Shown here: positions 13,524 through 15,786 of the stretch, piece after piece
Numbering within the stretch: position 1 is the first letter of the stretch
Layout of the letters: each line of letters begins with the position of its first letter
Assembly (NCBI GenBank): GCA_910578185.1
Contig: CAJTPN010000007.1
Location: forward strand, 558-16,343
DNA: 15,786 nt
Source: an uncultured Acetatifactor sp.
Lineage (GTDB): Bacteria > Bacillota > Clostridia > Lachnospirales > Lachnospiraceae
Direction of reading: 5' to 3'
The notes under the pieces: model-generated
Database searches by the model: none
What the model was told of the DNA's origin: nothing
What the model saw: only the letters and a program-made list of their open reading frames with translations
Program-made: the position numbers and the translations under genes

Positions 13524-14063
13524 TTAACCAAAGTATCTCTTAAGAAGTCCCTCAAATGCCTTGCCGTGACGAGCCTCGTCGCGTGCCATCTCATGTACGG
13601 TGTCATGGATTGCGTCCAATCCCAGCTCTTTTGCTCTCTTTGCAAGGTCTACTTTGCCTGCGGTAGCACCGTTCTCCGCATCCACTCTCATCTGCAGATT
13701 TTTCTTGGTGGAATCGGTCACAACCTCACCCAGCAGTTCGGCAAACTTTGCGGCATGCTCTGCTTCCTCGTAAGCTGCCTTCTCATAATACATGCCGATT
13801 TCGGGATAGCCTTCCCTGTGGGCAACTCTGGCCATAGCCAGGTACATGCCGACTTCGGAACATTCGCCCTCAAAATTTGCCCTCAGATCTTTGATAATAT
13901 CTTCACGGACATCCTTTGCCACGCCTACCACATGTTCTGCAGCCCAGGTCTTCTCTCCGGTCTGAGCGGTAAACTTTTCAGCGGGCGCATGGCAGATAGG
14001 GCATTCAGCGGGCGCCGCATCTCCTTCATGAACATAACCACATACTTGACATACAAATTTCAT
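13524..14063 (-). CDS. Rubrerythrin with N-terminal rubredoxin domain (reverse rubrerythrin)
   Basis: A 179-residue cytoplasmic non-haem iron protein that reduces hydrogen peroxide (and indirectly oxygen) in anaerobes using NADH via redox partners. The order is reversed relative to classical rubrerythrin. The rubredoxin-type FeS4 site comes first: Cys5 and Cys8 in CQVCGY, Cys21 and Cys24 in CPICHAP. The ferritin-like diiron helices follow, with Glu-rich motifs ANFEGECSEVGMYL, AAYEEAEHAAKF and MARDEARHGKAF supplying the metal ligands. The length is normal. AAGGAGA precedes the ATG. It is transcribed in the same direction as alr and starts 88 bases after it, but from its own near-consensus promoter. 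No clear terminator follows. Confidence 0.94.
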   Translation of the reverse strand: MKFVCQVCGYVHEGDAAPAECPICHAPAEKFTAQTGEKTWAAEHVVGVAKDVREDIIKDLRANFEGECSEVGMYLAMARVAHREGYPEIGMYYEKAAYEEAEHAAKFAELLGEVVTDSTKKNLQMRVDAENGATAGKVDLAKRAKELGLDAIHDTVHEMARDEARHGKAFEGLLKRYFG

Positions 14064-14110
14064 AATATGATCTCCTTTTCTTTATTTAGTATTACTTGGA
14101 TATTGCTTTA

Positions 14111-14138
14111 ATTATAATATTTTTCTTGGCTGTGTCAA
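14111..14138 (-). promoter_or_regulatory. Rubrerythrin promoter
   Basis: Perfect TTGACA (14133-14138) and perfect TATAAT (14111-14116) on the minus strand, 16 bases apart, 47 bases before the ATG. The -35 box lies only 12 bases past the alr stop codon. No PerR-like inverted repeat was recognised. Confidence 0.9.
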
Positions 14139-14150
14139 TAGTTAAAAAAA

Positions 14151-15786
14151 TCATTTTAAAACCTGTTCCAGTCGTGCGCCGAGACGGCTTAAAATTTCGT
14201 TTGTGATTGTGTCGCACTGCCTTGCCAAATCCCCGGCGGTGATTTCCTGATTGCCGGATCTGCCGATAATGACAGCGGTATCTCCCGGGTGCAGCTCCGG
14301 TATTTCGGTTACGTCCACAATGGTTTGATCCATACAGATTCTGCCGATAATGGGAGCGCGGTAGCCGTTGATCAGGACACAGCCTCTCTGGTGGGACAAT
14401 TCTCTGGGGAGACCGTCTGCATAACCGATGCATATGGTGGCAATCCGCATATCCGCTTCCGCAGTGAATGCCATTCCGTATCCTGCAGCTTCTCCGGCAT
14501 AAAGAGTTCTGACGGAAATGACTCTGGATTTCAGAGACAGGACGGGGCGCAGGGCATCCTGCCAGGCCTCACAGTCATCTCCCGTGCTGAGAAGTCCGTA
14601 CAGGACAATGCCGGGACGGACATAGTCTGCGGCCAGCAGGGCAGGCTGGTGACGACTGGCGGCGTCCTGAAGTGGGTTACCGTCGGGAAGTAGGTTCAAT
14701 ATGCCGTAACTTGCCAAAAGGTGAAGGCCCCGGCAGGGATAGCCTTCGTCTTCCAGGATGTGAATCACCTGATAAAAGGCGTCTACCTGACTGTCCGTAA
14801 ATGACCTGGCTTCCGGGCGGAGAGAGTCGGAGGAGGAGAGATGGGTAAACAGTCCGTCAATCACCAAATTACGCATCTCAAAGACTTCTATAATTTCGTC
14901 AATATTTTCACAGCGAATTCCAAGTCGGTGCATTCCGGTATCAATTGCGATATGTACATGCAAGGTCTTGCCAAATTGTTCCATCATCAGTGCATAATCA
15001 TAGTCCACAACGGCCTGCGTCAGCTGATAGTGAACCAGCAGAGGAAAATCCGCCGGGGATGTATAGCCAAGAATCAGAATTTCTCCTGTAATACCTGCCT
15101 CGCGCATGGAAATCCCTTCCGAGAGACAGGCGACACAGAAGGCGTCTACTTCCATCTGGCTTAACAGCTTGGAGATGACGATGGCGCCGTGACCATAACC
15201 ATCGGCTTTTACTGCGGGCATCAGCCTGCAGTTTTCCGGCAGCCGTGTGCGCAGGAAGGATACATTATGTTCCAATGCGGCCACATCAATTTCAATCCAT
15301 GCCCTAGCGCGGTGATTTCTTTTTTTGCGGGCTCCCTGTGAGGGGGCAGGCTCTTTTGGACGGGAATCCTGTAGCTCCTGTAGTGCTCCGTCTATACGGG
15401 AAGCATGTTCCGGTTCCGTCTGTCTGCGGGGCCTGGGGGCGTCCGCTGAATCGGCTCTATTGATGGGGCGGGCAGTGCTGTCCGCCTGGGGGGTTATGGG
15501 CGTATCTTCCCAAGTCTGTCGGTCATGGGGTGACAGGGATTTTCGTTTCTGCCGGTCGGAACGCTGCATTTGAGGCTGGGGAGTATCCCACTCCTGTGTT
15601 TCCTGGGGAATGGGGTTATTCCACTCTGGCTGTTCCTGTGGAGCGGGAGTGTCCCAGTCCGGGTTTTCCTGTGGAGCGGGAGTGTCCCAGTCCGGGTTTT
15701 CCTGTGGTGCAGAATTATTCCAATCCTGTTGTGTGGAGGGTTCGCAAGCATCCCAATCCCACGCCTCCTGTGGCAGGTGATCTTCC
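14151..15786 (-). CDS. alr: Alanine racemase with long repeat-containing N-terminal extension (5' end beyond window)
   Basis: The catalytic part converts L-alanine to D-alanine for peptidoglycan using pyridoxal phosphate. It starts near 15308 with RARAWIEIDVAALEHN. The PLP lysine is in AVKADGYGHGA (codon 15207-15209); HIAIDTGMHRLGI, the second catalytic tyrosine region AGEAAGYGMAF, and RICMDQTIVDVT are intact, so the enzyme looks functional. The frame does not end at the ATG at 15569, which has no ribosome binding site: it is open to the right edge. At least 159 residues therefore precede the catalytic domain, whereas ordinary alanine racemases have almost none. The extension begins with 11-residue repeats centred on Trp-Asp or Trp-Asn, followed by a basic, proline-rich linker. 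No membrane segment is visible in it. An upstream domain cannot be excluded. Confidence 0.9.
   Translation of the reverse strand, partial: EDHLPQEAWDWDACEPSTQQDWNNSAPQENPDWDTPAPQENPDWDTPAPQEQPEWNNPIPQETQEWDTPQPQMQRSDRQKRKSLSPHDRQTWEDTPITPQADSTARPINRADSADAPRPRRQTEPEHASRIDGALQELQDSRPKEPAPSQGARKKRNHRARAWIEIDVAALEHNVSFLRTRLPENCRLMPAVKADGYGHGAIVISKLLSQMEVDAFCVACLSEGISMREAGITGEILILGYTSPADFPLLVHYQLTQAVVDYDYALMMEQFGKTLHVHIAIDTGMHRLGIRCENIDEIIEVFEMRNLVIDGLFTHLSSSDSLRPEARSFTDSQVDAFYQVIHILEDEGYPCRGLHLLASYGILNLLPDGNPLQDAASRHQPALLAADYVRPGIVLYGLLSTGDDCEAWQDALRPVLSLKSRVISVRTLYAGEAAGYGMAFTAEADMRIATICIGYADGLPRELSHQRGCVLINGYRAPIIGRICMDQTIVDVTEIPELHPGDTAVIIGRSGNQEITAGDLARQCDTITNEILSRLGARLEQVLK
15569..15786 (-). 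repeat. 33-bp tandem repeats inside alr
   Basis: Two exact 33-bp copies lie at 15635-15667 and 15668-15700. Diverged copies in the same register lie at 15569-15601, 15602-15634, 15701-15733 and 15734-15766, and a further one starts at 15767 and is cut by the edge. In the alr frame they encode 11-residue units of the type PQENPDWDTPA, with variants such as PQEQPEWNNPI and PQETQEWDTPQ. The tryptophan recurs every 11 residues. Confidence 0.9.

Noticed and set aside
15494..15751. Minus-strand ORF of 85 residues with HRKTRTGTLPL repeats
   Set aside because: It is the 33-bp repeat of the alr frame read in another frame; the alr frame is continuous with the racemase domain and open to the window edge.
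15569..15786. CRISPR-like array at the right edge
   Set aside because: The repeats are contiguous 33-bp units without spacers and encode an in-frame 11-residue protein repeat.

Overview
The window looks like a chromosomal segment of a gut-type clostridium, most probably a member of the Lachnospiraceae. This rests on the style of the housekeeping proteins (450-residue clostridial glucose-6-phosphate isomerase, TSCPD-domain protein, rubredoxin-first rubrerythrin, luxS next to the MTA/SAH nucleosidase), strong AGGAGG-type ribosome binding sites, sigma-A promoters and AT-rich intergenic DNA. The assignment is an inference; there is no rRNA, tRNA, CRISPR array or complete insertion sequence here.

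Layout, left to right. At 1-239 (minus) lies the main part of a TSCPD-domain protein with its promoter. On the plus strand follow an unrecognised three-segment membrane protein (456-1331), glucose-6-phosphate isomerase pgi (1522-2874), a D-2-hydroxyacid dehydrogenase (3346-4308), a GtrA-family membrane protein (4482-4955) and an acetyltransferase with an internal deletion (5051-5491). A 164-bp element with 13-bp perfect terminal inverted repeats sits between the pgi stop codon and its terminator. At 5638-6962 (minus) luxS and mtnN form the two-step pathway that detoxifies S-adenosylhomocysteine and yields the AI-2 precursor; they are preceded by a strong promoter and a structured leader of about 200 nt that I cannot assign to a known riboswitch class.

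At 7407-9208 (plus) are a 74-residue hypothetical protein, a small stand-alone AAA/ABC-type ATPase and a 187-residue unknown protein with its own promoter and leader hairpin, closed by a bidirectional terminator. At 9402-11554 (minus) a FIST-domain sensor and a soluble methyl-accepting chemotaxis protein form what looks like a cytoplasmic sensory operon. At 11861-13209 (minus) an AraC/GyrI-type regulator is tightly coupled to a Cys-rich hypothetical protein; the regulator has an in-frame TGA at codon 6 of its apparent native reading frame. At 13524-14063 (minus) is a rubrerythrin with a consensus promoter. From 14151 to the right edge (minus) runs an alanine racemase gene whose reading frame stays open to the edge and carries a long low-complexity N-terminal extension built partly of 33-bp (11-residue) tandem repeats.

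The most notable items are the luxS leader RNA and its palindromic promoter, the repeat-bearing alanine racemase, the split FIST/MCP pair, the inverted-repeat element after pgi, and two decaying genes (the acetyltransferase deletion and the AraC nonsense codon). No single obviously new defence or biosynthetic system is visible.
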